From positions 1 through 64,000 of the forward strand of contig NZ_RRYT01000001.1 of the NCBI RefSeq assembly GCF_006363815.1: a DNA stretch of 64,000 nucleotides, written 5' to 3'. The position numbers were made by a program, and so were the translations under genes. The stretch's first letter is position 1, and every line of letters begins with the position of its first letter. Under the pieces are notes generated by a model. The model saw only the letters and a program-made list of their open reading frames with translations, ran no database searches and was not told where the DNA came from. The stretch comes from Thermomonospora catenispora. Lineage in GTDB: Bacteria; Actinomycetota; Actinomycetes; Streptosporangiales; Streptosporangiaceae. Positions 37,111 through 46,795 of this stretch are shown here, piece after piece.

Positions 37111-37832
37111 GCCGCCGATTCTCCCACCGGCGCGGGCAGGCCGATGAGCGCCCCCAGCGTCGCCACGCTGTGCCGGAAGAACGCCTCCCGGTCCTCGACG
37201 GCGTTCTGGAACTGGCCGAACAGCTCGAAGCTCACCCAGCCGTACACCCCGGCCACGGCGGTCACCGCCCGCGCCGCCACCTCCTCCGGCACCCCCGGCA
37301 TGACCAGCTCCCGGATCCGGGCCGCGTCCGCCCGCATCCCGCCGGGGAGCGCGTCGGGATCGCCGGACGGGGCGGTCAGGGCGCCGGCCCTGTGGGCGTC
37401 GGCGACGATGCCGCCGAGGACGAGGGTGGCGCGCATGGCCGGGGCGACGGTGTCCTGCGGGGCGCGGTAGCCGGGGACCGGCGAGCCGTACAGCAGCGCG
37501 TACTCGTGGGGGTTGGCGAGCGCCCAGGACCGGATCGCCAGGCAGGCCGCCCGCCAGCGCCCGCCGTGGTCGGCGGGGTCGGAGTCGGCGTCGGCGCGCT
37601 CCACGGCCCGGCCCAGGGAGTCGTAGCCGTCGATGATCAGCGTGGTGAGCAGGTCGTCCTTGCTGGGGAAGTAGCGGTAGACCGCCGAGGAGACCATGCC
37701 CATCTCGCGGGCCACCGCGCGCAGCGACAGCCCGGCGGCGCCGTGGGCGGCCAGATGCCGGCGGGCGATCTCGACGATTTCCCGGGTGATCTCGGCGCGG
37801 ACCCGTTCCCGGACGGTGCGGCTGCGGTTCAT
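37107..37832 (-). CDS. TetR/AcrR-family transcriptional regulator
   Basis: 241 aa. N-terminal TetR HTH (about 12-60) with AGLSLRAVAREMGMVSSAVY followed by RYFPSKDDLLTTLI. The ligand domain has WALANPHEYALLYGSPVPGY, matching the TetR_C (WHG-like) subfamily. GAGGGGAA precedes the ATG. It is divergent from the EssC-like gene (152 bp apart) and coupled to the YbaK-like gene, either of which could be its target; no clear palindrome was found between. Confidence 0.92.
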   Translation of the reverse strand: MNRSRTVRERVRAEITREIVEIARRHLAAHGAAGLSLRAVAREMGMVSSAVYRYFPSKDDLLTTLIIDGYDSLGRAVERADADSDPADHGGRWRAACLAIRSWALANPHEYALLYGSPVPGYRAPQDTVAPAMRATLVLGGIVADAHRAGALTAPSGDPDALPGGMRADAARIRELVMPGVPEEVAARAVTAVAGVYGWVSFELFGQFQNAVEDREAFFRHSVATLGALIGLPAPVGESAA

Positions 37833-37984
37833 CGGATTCCCCTCGCATCGTCATAGAGCGCCGCTCTCGTCGCAATGCGGTGCTCTGCGGAACACCGTAC
37901 ACAGCGCGTCGGATGCCGGCGCGAAGGGCGGTAATTAAGCTGAGCCGGTGCCGGAGCCGCCCCACGGTCGATGCTGGAGGGTTC

Positions 37985-40900
37985 ATGCGGATCTCGCTCA
38001 CCGCGCTGACCGACCGGGGGGCACGCGACCTGATCATCGACGCCGATTCAGAAATGACGGTCGGCGCGATCGCCAATGCCGTTTCCGCAGCAATTGACGA
38101 GAAACCGCCTGCGATTCCGCAGCCGCGCCCGGCCGCCGACGCGCCCTCCTCCGCGTCGTCCTCCACCCTGTGGGCGGACGGGCGGATGCTCGACCCGCAG
38201 GCGCAGGCGGTGCGCGCGCTGCGCGACGGCGCGGTGGTCGCCGTCGACCGCCGGGCCGCCGCCGCCACCGTGCTGTCGGAGCCGACCGGGCTGGTCGAGG
38301 TGCGCGTGGCGGGCGGACCGGCGGCCGGGGCGGTGCACCGGCTGGGCCTGGGCGCGCACACCCTCGGCGGCGGCGAGGAGGCCGACCTGACCGTCGCCGA
38401 CCCCGCCGTCCCGCCCCGCGCGCTGCAGATCACCGTCCACCGCGGCGACCACGGCGACAGCGGCGTCGTGGTGGAGGCGCTCCCCCACGCTCAGGCGTCC
38501 CTGGACGGGCGTCCGCTGGAGGGCGCGACGCCCTGGCCGTTCGGCGGGCTGCTGCGGGTCGGCTCGACGGTGCTGACGCTGGCCCCCAGCACCGCCCCGG
38601 ACGCGCACCTGGAGCCGCTGCCGGGGGGCGGGCTGGCCTTCAACCGGCCCCCGCGGATCGGCCCGACCACCGGGCGCCCGAAGCGCCTGGCGGTCCCCCG
38701 CCGGCCCGAACGCGGTCCGCGCGAGCGGCTGCGGCTGCTGGGCGCCCTGCTGTTCTCGGCGTTCGGCCTGGTCATGGCGTACGCGCTGGGCCAGTGGTGG
38801 TGGGCGCTGCTGGCGCTCAGCTGGCCGGTGATCCAGATCGGCGAGTGGGCGGCCGACCGGATGCACGGCCGGATGTCCCACCGCCGGGCGCTCAAGGAGT
38901 ACCGCAGGCGCAGCGCCGCGTTCGCCGACGAGCTGGAGGCGCTGCGCCGCCGGGACGAGGCCGAGCGCCGGGCGATGCGGCTGGACCCCGCCGAGGCCCT
39001 GCTCACCGCCACCGGCCCGCGGCGACGGCTGTGGGAGCGCCGCATCACCGACGACGACACCCTGCACATGCGGGTGGGGCTGGCCGATCTGCCCGCCCGG
39101 ATCGAACTGGTCGGCGCGCCCGACGACGCCGCGGACGAGGTGCGGATCCCCCTGGCCCGGACGGTCCCGGTGGCGCTGCACCTGACCGAGCTGGGGGTGC
39201 TCGGGCTGACCGGCCCCCGGCCCGCCTCCCGGGCGCTGGCCCGCTGGCTGGTCGCCCAGGCCGCCGTGCTGCACAGCCCGCGCGACCTGGCGATCGTGGT
39301 GCTGTCGACCGAGCCGGACGCCGCCGAGCACTGGAACTGGGTGCGCTGGCTGCCGCACTGCGCCCCGCACGCCGGGGAGGAGTGCGTGGCGCTGGTCGGC
39401 ACCGACCCCGACTCCGTCGCCCACCGGGTCACCGAGCTGGCCATCCGCATCACCGAACGCCGCCGCACCCGCCAGCACGCCCCCGGCCTGCTCGGCGGCG
39501 CGGCCGCCGGGACGACGCCCGAGGTCCCCTACAACATCCTCGTGGTGCTGGACGGGGCGCGGGCCCTGCGGCGGGTGCCGGGGATGCCGCACGTGCTGGC
39601 GCGCGGCCCCGAATACGGCGTCTACGCGATCTGCATCGACGACGAGGAGCGCCTGCTGCCCGAGGAGTGCGCCGCCGTCGCCTCCTGGGTCTCCCCCGAC
39701 ACCCTGCGGCTGCACGGCCACGACCTGGAGGCCATCGGCCCGGTGCTGGCCGACCAGGTCTCACCGGCCTGGGCGGAGCGGGTGGCCCGCGCCCTCGCCC
39801 CGATCCGGGACGTGTCCCGGCAGGACGCCGACGAGACCGTGCCCGCGCAGGTGCGGCTGCTGGACCTGCTGGGCATGCCCGACCCGACGCCGGGCCACGT
39901 CCAGGACGCCTGGGCCGCCACCGGCGGGCGGTCCACCCGGGTGCCGATCGGGATCGCCGCGGACGGCCCGTTCTGCATCGACCTGCGCACCGACGGGCCG
40001 CACGGGCTGGTCGCCGGGACCACCGGGGCGGGCAAGTCGGAGCTGCTGCAGACCCTGATCGCGGCGCTGGCGGCGGCCAACCGGCCGGACGAGCTGACGT
40101 TCGTGCTCATCGACTACAAGGGCGGGGCGGCGTTCGCCGACTGCGCCGCGCTGCCGCACACCGTGGGCATGGTCACCGACCTGGACGGTCATCTGACCGA
40201 ACGGGCGCTGCACTCGCTGGCCGCCGAGCTGCGCCGCCGGGAGGAGATCCTGCTGGCGGCCGGGGCCAAGGACATCGACGACTACGCCGAGCTGCGGGCC
40301 CGGGCCGCGGTCTCGTCCGCCTCCTCCGCCGCCGGCGGGCACGCCCTCCCGCAGCGGGACGCGACGCCGCCGCCGCTGCCCCGGCTGGTGCTGGTGATCG
40401 ACGAGTTCGCGGCGCTGGCCGCCGAACTGCCGGAGTTCATGGCCGGACTGGTGGACATCGGCCGGCGGGGCCGTTCGCTGGGCGTGCACCTGATCCTGGC
40501 CACCCAGCGCCCGGCGGGCGTGGTGACCGCCGACATCCGCGCCAACACCAACCTGCGGATCGCGCTGCGGGTCACCGACCCGGGCGAGTCGGTGGACGTG
40601 ATCGACTCGCCCGAGGCCGCCGACATCCCCCCGTCCGCGCCGGGCCGCTGTTACGTGCGGTCGGGCGCCGCCGTGCCGCAGGCGGTGCAGTCGGCGCGCA
40701 TCGGGGGCCGCCGCCCGGCGTCCCGCGCCGGCGCGTCCCCGTCCGCGGCGGCGCCGTCGGTGCGGGACGTGCCGTGGGACCTGCTCGGCCGTCCCCTGCC
40801 CGAGGCGGCCGAGCCGGCCGAGGAGCCCGAGCCGGTCACCGACCTGACCGTGCTGGTCGACGCGATCGCCCAGGCCGCCGCCCGGGCCGGGATCCCGCCG

Positions 40901-42520
40901 CAGCGCTCCCCCTGGCTGGACCCGCTGCCGGACCGGATCCGGGTGTCGCTGCGGACCGCCGCCGGCGGCTCGGCGGTGGACGTCCCGCCGATCGAGTTCG
41001 GCGTGACCGACCTGCCGGAGACCCAGTCGCGGCGGGCGCTCGCCCTGGACCTGACGCGGGACGGTCACCTGTACGTGGCCGGGGCGGCCCAGTCCGGGCG
41101 GTCCACCGCGCTGCGCACCCTGGCGGGCTCGCTGGCCTCGGCGGTCTCCCCCTACGACGTGCACCTGTACGCGATCGACTGCGGCGGGGGCGCGCTGCTG
41201 CCGCTGGTGACCCTCCCGCACTGCGGCGCGGTCGTCTCCCGGGACCAGGTCGACCGCTGCGAGCGGCTGCTGGAGGCGCTGTCGGCGGAGGTCGCGCGGC
41301 GGCAGCAGCTGCTGGCGGAGGCGGGCTTCGCGACGCTGGCCGAGCAGCGGGCCGCCGTGGCGCCCTCGGACCGGCTGCCGTGGATGGTGCTGCTGGTGGA
41401 CCGGTGGGAGGGCTTCCTGGGGGCGTTCGAGCACTACGACTACGGGCGGCTGGTGGACGTGTTCGTCCGGCTGCTGCGCGAGGGGGCCGCGGTGGGCCTG
41501 CGCGCGGTGGTCACCGGCGACCGGACGGGGCTGGGCGGGCAGGTGTCCACGGTGTTCGACCGGCGGCTGGTGCTGCGGATGGCCGACCCCATGGACTACG
41601 GGTACGCGGGCCTGCAGGAGCGCCAGGTGCCCGCGCACATGCCGCCGGGCCGGGCGCTGGAGCACGTCGGCCCCGGCCGTCCGGTGCGCGAGTCGCAGAT
41701 CGGGCTGCTGGCCGACGACCCGGCCGGGACCGCGCAGGTCGCCGCGCTGCAGAAGATCGCCCGCGCGTGCGGCGAACGGTACGGCCGGCTGCCGCGCCGG
41801 CTGGCCCCGTTGCGGGTGGACGAGCTGCCGGTCCGGGTGACCTTCGCGGAGGCGCTGGCGCTGGATCCGGACTTCGCGGCCCCATCGGCGCTGTGGGCGC
41901 TGGTGGGGGCCGGCGGGGACACCCTCGGCCCGATGGGCGCGGACCTGCTCGCCTGCGGCCCGGGGTTCGTCGTGGCGGGGCCGCCGCGATCGGGGCGCTC
42001 CACGACGCTGCTGACGATCGTGCACTCGCTGCTGGACCCGACGGTGGGCGGCGGGCTCGTCCCGGTGCTGCTGCTGGCGCCGCGCCGCTCGCCGCTGCGG
42101 GATCTGGCCGGACGGCCGGGGGTGCTGGGGGTGCTGGGCGCCGACGCCACCGAGGACGAGCTGCTGGAGGCGATCGGCGACGAGCACCGCTACGCGGTGG
42201 TCGTCGACGACGCCGAGCTGCTGGAGGAGACCGACCTGGACGACGCGCTGCGGGACGTGCTGCGCACCGCCCGGGACGGGGAGCACGCCGTCGTCATCGG
42301 CGGCACCACCGAGGATCTGGGCCGCGGCTACCGGGGCTTTCTGGCCGAGGCCCGCCGCTCCCGCTCCGGGGTGCTGCTGGCGGCCCGCTCTCCCGACGAC
42401 GGGGAGCTGTTCGGCCTCCGCCTGCCGCGCAACGCCGCCCTGTCCGGCCCGACCGGCCGGGGCCTGCTGGTGATCACCGGTACGGCGACGCCGATCCAGG
42501 TGGCCCTTCCGCCCCACTGA
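37985..42520 (+). CDS. essC: EssC/EccC-like FtsK-SpoIIIE ATPase of type VII secretion
   Basis: 1511 aa; ATG 37985 has GGAGGG 4 nt upstream. Order: ubiquitin-like domain (about 1-85, starting MRISLTALTDRGARDLIID), FHA-like domain (about 100-205), two TM helices (about 247-285), and three FtsK/SpoIIIE ATPase domains. Only the first has a canonical Walker A (GTTGAGKSE, about residue 675) with Walker B LVLVIDEFAAL. The second (GAAQSGRST, about 1035) and third (GPPRSGRST, about 1332) replace the P-loop lysine with arginine. Energises export of WXG100-type substrates. The only other type VII component in the window is the WXG100 gene at 46.8 kb. Codon usage matches the host. Confidence 0.92.
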   Translation: MRISLTALTDRGARDLIIDADSEMTVGAIANAVSAAIDEKPPAIPQPRPAADAPSSASSSTLWADGRMLDPQAQAVRALRDGAVVAVDRRAAAATVLSEPTGLVEVRVAGGPAAGAVHRLGLGAHTLGGGEEADLTVADPAVPPRALQITVHRGDHGDSGVVVEALPHAQASLDGRPLEGATPWPFGGLLRVGSTVLTLAPSTAPDAHLEPLPGGGLAFNRPPRIGPTTGRPKRLAVPRRPERGPRERLRLLGALLFSAFGLVMAYALGQWWWALLALSWPVIQIGEWAADRMHGRMSHRRALKEYRRRSAAFADELEALRRRDEAERRAMRLDPAEALLTATGPRRRLWERRITDDDTLHMRVGLADLPARIELVGAPDDAADEVRIPLARTVPVALHLTELGVLGLTGPRPASRALARWLVAQAAVLHSPRDLAIVVLSTEPDAAEHWNWVRWLPHCAPHAGEECVALVGTDPDSVAHRVTELAIRITERRRTRQHAPGLLGGAAAGTTPEVPYNILVVLDGARALRRVPGMPHVLARGPEYGVYAICIDDEERLLPEECAAVASWVSPDTLRLHGHDLEAIGPVLADQVSPAWAERVARALAPIRDVSRQDADETVPAQVRLLDLLGMPDPTPGHVQDAWAATGGRSTRVPIGIAADGPFCIDLRTDGPHGLVAGTTGAGKSELLQTLIAALAAANRPDELTFVLIDYKGGAAFADCAALPHTVGMVTDLDGHLTERALHSLAAELRRREEILLAAGAKDIDDYAELRARAAVSSASSAAGGHALPQRDATPPPLPRLVLVIDEFAALAAELPEFMAGLVDIGRRGRSLGVHLILATQRPAGVVTADIRANTNLRIALRVTDPGESVDVIDSPEAADIPPSAPGRCYVRSGAAVPQAVQSARIGGRRPASRAGASPSAAAPSVRDVPWDLLGRPLPEAAEPAEEPEPVTDLTVLVDAIAQAAARAGIPPQRSPWLDPLPDRIRVSLRTAAGGSAVDVPPIEFGVTDLPETQSRRALALDLTRDGHLYVAGAAQSGRSTALRTLAGSLASAVSPYDVHLYAIDCGGGALLPLVTLPHCGAVVSRDQVDRCERLLEALSAEVARRQQLLAEAGFATLAEQRAAVAPSDRLPWMVLLVDRWEGFLGAFEHYDYGRLVDVFVRLLREGAAVGLRAVVTGDRTGLGGQVSTVFDRRLVLRMADPMDYGYAGLQERQVPAHMPPGRALEHVGPGRPVRESQIGLLADDPAGTAQVAALQKIARACGERYGRLPRRLAPLRVDELPVRVTFAEALALDPDFAAPSALWALVGAGGDTLGPMGADLLACGPGFVVAGPPRSGRSTTLLTIVHSLLDPTVGGGLVPVLLLAPRRSPLRDLAGRPGVLGVLGADATEDELLEAIGDEHRYAVVVDDAELLEETDLDDALRDVLRTARDGEHAVVIGGTTEDLGRGYRGFLAEARRSRSGVLLAARSPDDGELFGLRLPRNAALSGPTGRGLLVITGTATPIQVALPPH

Positions 42521-43008
42521 CCCGGGCGCGAGCGCCCCGCACCGGCCCTGCACCGGCCTCGTACCGGCCTCGATCCGATCCCGCCCGGATTCGGCCTCGG
42601 CTTCATCTCGGCTCCGGCCCGGTCTCGACGAGGACGCGGGGTGCGGTCGCGCGGTGTGGCAGGATCTGAGGCCCGGACTCACGAGCGGGCGTGAGAGCGG
42701 AGGCTCGGCCCCGGATGTCCCCTCCCCACCCGGGGCCGAGCCCGCTGCCGCCCGTCCCGGTCGGGAGGGCCGCGGTCCGGCCCTGGTCCAGGCTCCGCCT
42801 ATCCCGGGCGGCAGACGCCCTGGTCGGTAGTTGAACATTCCACCGAACAGGACGCATAGGACACCGTAGACCATGACCGAACGCCATACGCCCCATGTGC
42901 GAGATCTTGTGACCTCCGTTTTCCGGGCGGCCGGCGACCAGGGGACGAAGGGGTGAGGGACAGGGGCTATACAAGGAGGACGCCCGCACCCGAACCTCAG
43001 GAGAAGCC
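42521..43008. other. 488-bp intergenic region with a strong hairpin
   Basis: No gene supported. Just after essC there are short ACCGGCC(T) reiterations (about 42540-42570). GGCTCGGCCCCGG (42702-42714) is perfectly complementary to CCGGGGCCGAGCC (42730-42742), a 13-bp stem with a 15-nt loop that could terminate essC. TATACA at 42970-42975, just before an AGGAGG, may be the -10 for the next small gene. A minus-strand ORF here lacks good codon usage. Confidence 0.45.
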
Positions 43009-43206
43009 ATGAAGAAGCCGCTCGGTTTCCTCCCCCTGGAGGAACAGCTCGCCCTCCGGCAGGCGGAGCAGCAGGCGCGCAAGGCCGAGGGCGGCAAGTA
43101 CTTCGACCACCCCACGGCCAAGTACATCTTCGTGGCGATGCTCGTGATCACCCTGGTGGTCCACTTCGGGGCGTTCGTCGTGCTGGGGCTGCTGGACCTG
43201 CACTGA
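43009..43206 (+). CDS. Small single-pass membrane protein, unknown function
   Basis: 65 aa; ATG preceded by AGGAG at 5 nt. Charged, helical N-terminus (LPLEEQLALRQAEQQARKAE) followed by one TM helix (about 42-63, YIFVAMLVITLVVHFGAFVV). No family recognised. It is called because of the ribosome site, codon bias and clean topology. Stand-alone between essC and another small membrane gene. Confidence 0.7.
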   Translation: MKKPLGFLPLEEQLALRQAEQQARKAEGGKYFDHPTAKYIFVAMLVITLVVHFGAFVVLGLLDLH

Positions 43207-43471
43207 GCAGCGCGCCCGGCGCGAACGGCGGGACCGGCGGCCCCGGCGCGGACGGCGCGGCCCGGGGGACGGTGCCCCGCCGGCGCCGCCGGGCGCCATC
43301 ACCGACCCTCGTCCACGGGGTCGGTCCCGGCGATGGGACACTGTCTGGCGGCCGGCACCGGTACTCGGCCGGTGTGCCGGCAGCGGCCGTTCCCCGTGCG
43401 ATCCCTCCCCAGCGGACGGGATCTCCGCCCATCGACGGGCACCTCGGCGGTGCCCTCTGACAGGAGGTTCA

Positions 43472-43729
43472 ATGTCCGGAAGTCATGCCGGCCGGCCCAG
43501 CTCCTGGCTGGTCGTCGCGGTGTGCCTGCTCGGTTTCGTCCTCGGCGGCGTGGCGCTGTGCATCGGTCCGAACTGGATGCTGTTCGGCGTGGGCGCCGGC
43601 CTGGTGGTCCTCAGCGGCATCCTCGGCCTGGCGGTCGGCATCATGTCCGACGTCGTCCTCGCCGAGAACCGCGCCGGCCACCCCGTCCCCCAGGCCAAGG
43701 CCGAGCCCGCCGCCGAGAGCGCCAAGTGA
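43472..43729 (+). CDS. Small two-TM membrane protein, HGxxPAAW-like
   Basis: 85 aa, ATG with AGGAGG 4 nt upstream. SHAGRPSSW at the N-terminus is a variant of the HGxxxAAW motif of small actinobacterial membrane proteins, followed by two TM helices (about 11-31 and 36-58) and a short polar tail. Function unknown. The 265 bp before it contain no recognisable gene. Confidence 0.75.
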   Translation: MSGSHAGRPSSWLVVAVCLLGFVLGGVALCIGPNWMLFGVGAGLVVLSGILGLAVGIMSDVVLAENRAGHPVPQAKAEPAAESAK

Positions 43730-43776
43730 CCGTCCCGCCGGCGGGACACCTCCACCGGGCTCCCGACCGGCGGGAC

Positions 43777-43801
43777 GGCCCGCCCCGCGTGCGGGCGGGC
43801 C
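43777..43801. terminator. Hairpin between convergent genes
   Basis: GGCCCGCCC (43777-43785) pairs with GGGCGGGCC (43793-43801). A perfect 16-bp palindrome of two 8-bp halves lies just upstream (43732-43747), 3 bp past the stop of the small membrane gene. Likely termination of the converging transcripts. Confidence 0.5.
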
Positions 43802-43929
43802 GATGAGGATCCGGCGCTTCCCCGCCCGCCGGAACGCGCCGTGGGCGGACCGCCGCCGCGGCCGTCGCAGGCACCGCTCCCGGCGTTCCCGGGGGTCCGC
43901 CTCCGGGGCCGGGTCTCCGTTCCGGGCCG

Positions 43930-44415
43930 TCAGCCGACCGCGGCGGTGTCGCCGCCCTCCAGCAGCCGGCGGGCCTCCGGCGCGTACTGCGCATCGACCC
44001 GCACCTCGTACGAGGCCGCCACGAAGGAGCTCCGGGACACGAAGTCGCGGTGGCCGCCGCTGAGGGCGTGCGAGGCGGCGCCGAACAGGGCGCCGGCGAC
44101 CGCCCCCCAGACCAGGCCGGCCAGGATGACGGCCAGCCACGACAGCCTGCCCGGGGTGAAGATCGCGAAGAACAGCCCGATCAGCAGACCGAACCAGGCC
44201 CCGGAGGCGGCGCCGCCCAGGGCGGCCCGCAGCGCCGTGAGCCGGCCGAGCACCTGCTCGACCATCCGCAGGTCGGCCCCCACGATCACCGCATGCTCGA
44301 CCGGGAACTGCAGGTCCGACAGGCGGTCCACCACCCGCTGCGCGTCGGCGTAGTCGGTGAACGTCGCGATGGACTCGGTTCTCAGCAGGGTCCTGTTCAA
44401 CGGTGCCGTCGTCAC
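43930..44415 (-). CDS. General stress protein 17M-like membrane protein
   Basis: 161 aa from GTG 44415, with GGGGAGGGGAG about 5 nt upstream. The N-terminal domain (about 13-60, IATFTDYADAQRVVDRLSDL) is of the GSP17M type. Two glycine-rich hydrophobic segments follow (about 72-91 and 96-117, with AASGAWFGLLIGLFF and GLVWGAVAGALFGAAS), then a small conserved C-terminal domain ending in the EARRLLEGG helix. Related proteins are induced by stress in Gram-positives; the biochemical role is unknown. Divergent from the GNAT gene. Confidence 0.8.
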   Translation of the reverse strand: MTTAPLNRTLLRTESIATFTDYADAQRVVDRLSDLQFPVEHAVIVGADLRMVEQVLGRLTALRAALGGAASGAWFGLLIGLFFAIFTPGRLSWLAVILAGLVWGAVAGALFGAASHALSGGHRDFVSRSSFVAASYEVRVDAQYAPEARRLLEGGDTAAVG

Positions 44416-44604
44416 CGGACTCCCCTCCCCATGTCGCCTGTGCGACCGACCGCAGCAATGCCCGGAAAACGGCCCCGCACACCCGCCGGGCCGCAGAACG
44501 CCGACGACCGCCCCGGCGTCGTCGCGGCCGGGGAGCGGCGCCCGCTCCGGGAGGGCCCGGAAATTCGGTTCGTTCCGGCGACCGCCGTCGATGACCATGG
44601 GACC

Positions 44605-45081
44605 ATGCTGATCAAAGCGGTGGGATACGACCATCCGGACGCCGTCCGGCTGGTCGAGGCGATCCAACAAGAGGTGGTCGAGCGATACGGCGGCCCGGAC
44701 GAGACCCCGGTGTCGGTGGCCGACTTCGCTCCCCCGCGCGGGCTGTTCCTCGTCGGATACGTGGACGGGACGGCGGTGGCGTGCGCGGGCTGGCGCTCCC
44801 ACGGAGAGCACGGGGAGGACGCCGAGCTCAAGCGGATGTACGTGGTCCCCTCCGCCCGCGGCAACGGATACGCCCGCCGGCTGCTGGCCGAGATCGAGCG
44901 CACCGCCCGCGAGGCCGGTCGTCGCCGCGTCATCCTGGAGACCGGGGACCGGCAGCCCGAGGCCGTGACGCTGTACCGGTCGGCGGGCTACACCGACGTC
45001 GAGCCGTTCGGCCTCTACGCCTGCGCCCCCGAGTCGATCCATCTGGGCAAGGTCCTGAAGGAGCCGGCGCCGGCCGGCTGA
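44605..45081 (+). CDS. GNAT-family N-acetyltransferase
   Basis: 158 aa. Acetyl-CoA-binding motif A is ELKRMYVVPSARGNGYARRL (R/Q-x-x-G-x-G/A as RGNGYA), and the C-terminal motif B is ETGDRQPEAVTLYRSAGY. Acceptor unknown. No clear SD (GGGA just upstream). The gene ends exactly where the convergent kinase gene ends, with no intergenic base. Confidence 0.88.
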   Translation: MLIKAVGYDHPDAVRLVEAIQQEVVERYGGPDETPVSVADFAPPRGLFLVGYVDGTAVACAGWRSHGEHGEDAELKRMYVVPSARGNGYARRLLAEIERTAREAGRRRVILETGDRQPEAVTLYRSAGYTDVEPFGLYACAPESIHLGKVLKEPAPAG

Positions 45082-46632
45082 TCAGCGGCGTTCGACGCTG
45101 AAGACGGTGCAGCCGGTGGTCGACTCGACGGTGCCCTCGATCCGCTGAGGATGCGGCTCGGTGATGTCGGCCCGCAGACCGACCATCAGGTAGCCGTCGG
45201 GCCGGGAGATCCAGTGGTCGCCGTCCAGCCGCAGCCTCCCGTCGGTGAGGTCGCCGCGCATGGCGAACGCGCCGGTCTCCACGTCCGGGTTCGAGGGGTG
45301 GGGACCGAACCGGAAGGTCGCCTCCAGACGGCCGTCTCCGGCCCGGGTGATCTGGAGGTTCAGCGCGGTGAGCCCCTGGGCGCACCGGTAGGTCCCCTCC
45401 CAGGTGCCGACCAGCGCCGAGGCCTCCACCGTCGAGGGCCGTGGCCGGACGGTGGTGGGTCCGGCCGTCGGTCCGCCCTCCGGGTCGCCGCGGGTGAGCA
45501 GGAAGACCCCCGTGACCCCGGCCGCGAGCAGCAGCGCCACGGCCGCGACCACGGCGAGGAGGGCGACGCCGCCGGACCGTCGGGGGGCGCCGGTCCCCGT
45601 GGGGACCGCCGGCGGCACGGCAGCGGAGGGCGCCGAGACCGGCGGGGACGGGGGGACGGTCGGCGGGCCGGGCGAGGGGGCGGGCGGCGTGAAGGCCGGC
45701 CCCGGCTGCGGCGGGACGGGGGCGGGCGCGGGCGCCGGCCGCGGGACGGCCGCGGGGGCGTGCCGCGCGGCCGCCTCCCGTTCGGCGATCATCGCGGCGA
45801 CGGGGGGCGGCGGCCACTCCTCCGATGCGCCGTCCGCGGACAGGGCGCTCCTGATCCGGGGGAGCTCCGGCCGTGCCGCCGGATCCTTCTCCAGACACGC
45901 CTCCAGCAGGTCCCGCAGGTCCGGGGGGACGCCGTCCAGGTCGGGGTCCTCGCGGGTGATCCGGTAGACCATCGAGGCGATGGAGCCGGCGTGGAAGGGT
46001 CCGCGTCCGCAGGCCGCATACGCCAGCACCGCGCCCAGCGCGAACACATCCCCCGGCGGCCCCACCTCACGGGAGCCGTCCACCTGCTCGGGCGCCATGA
46101 ACCCGGCGGTGCCCAGCATCGCCCCGGCCGCGGTCAGCGCGGTGAAGTCGGCGGCGCGCGCGATGCCGAAGTCGATGATCCGGGGACCGTCGGCGGCGAG
46201 CAGGACGTTCCCGGGCTTGAGGTCGCGGTGCACCAGCCCGGCGGAGTGGATCGCCGCCAGCCCGTCCACCAGGCCCACGCCCAGCGTGCGCACCGCCCCC
46301 GGCGACAGCGGCCCGTGCGCCTCGACCGCCTCCTGCAGCGACGGCCCGGCGACGTAGACGGTGGCCAGCCACGGCGGGTCGGCGAACGGGTCGGCGTCCA
46401 CGAGCTCGGCGGTGCGGGGGCCGCCGACCCGGCGGGCCGCCTCCACCTCCTGGGCGAACCGGCGGCGGAACTCCCGGTCGGCGGTCAGCTCGGGCAGCAC
46501 CCGCTTGACCGCGACCGTCCGCCCGTCCGGCGAGCGGCCAAGATACACCTGTCCCATGCCGCCGCCGCCCAACCGGCCGAGCAACCGATGTCCGCCGATC
46601 TCCGCCGGATCCTCGGGCCGCAATGGTCGCAC
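45082..46632 (-). CDS. Membrane Ser/Thr protein kinase with extracytoplasmic domain
   Basis: 516 aa from GTG 46632; an adjacent GTG at 46635 is too close to the GGGAGAG site. Complete kinase domain (about 14-265): LGGGGMGQVYLG, VAVKRV, HRDLKPGNVLL, IDFGIAR and GTAGFMAPEQ. A Pro/Ala-rich juxtamembrane linker (about 290-355) leads to one TM helix (about 358-382) and an extracytoplasmic beta-rich domain of about 110 residues (SALVGTWEGTYRCAQGLTAL onward), with Cys in YRCAQG and TTGCTVF. The outer domain is not a PASTA repeat. Upstream of it on the same strand lies the WXG100 gene. Confidence 0.92.
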   Translation of the reverse strand: MRPLRPEDPAEIGGHRLLGRLGGGGMGQVYLGRSPDGRTVAVKRVLPELTADREFRRRFAQEVEAARRVGGPRTAELVDADPFADPPWLATVYVAGPSLQEAVEAHGPLSPGAVRTLGVGLVDGLAAIHSAGLVHRDLKPGNVLLAADGPRIIDFGIARAADFTALTAAGAMLGTAGFMAPEQVDGSREVGPPGDVFALGAVLAYAACGRGPFHAGSIASMVYRITREDPDLDGVPPDLRDLLEACLEKDPAARPELPRIRSALSADGASEEWPPPPVAAMIAEREAAARHAPAAVPRPAPAPAPVPPQPGPAFTPPAPSPGPPTVPPSPPVSAPSAAVPPAVPTGTGAPRRSGGVALLAVVAAVALLLAAGVTGVFLLTRGDPEGGPTAGPTTVRPRPSTVEASALVGTWEGTYRCAQGLTALNLQITRAGDGRLEATFRFGPHPSNPDVETGAFAMRGDLTDGRLRLDGDHWISRPDGYLMVGLRADITEPHPQRIEGTVESTTGCTVFSVERR

Positions 46633-46795
46633 CACCGCTCTCCCGTTCGCTCGACGACGGTTCCCCGTCTGATCATGACAGCCGGGTCGACCGCTCGGGC
46701 ACGCTTCAGCGCCGCGCGGGAGGCGGCGGGGCGTCCGCGGGCCCCAGGGGCGGAATCGAGGCGCCGCCGGGGGCCGTGTCCGCCGGCGCGCGCCG

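Noticed and set aside
42603-43151. Minus-strand ORF after essC, with a TACGGT-N5-ATG-like start inside it
   Set aside because: Protein is low-complexity, lacks any domain and overlaps a well-supported plus-strand small gene at one end.
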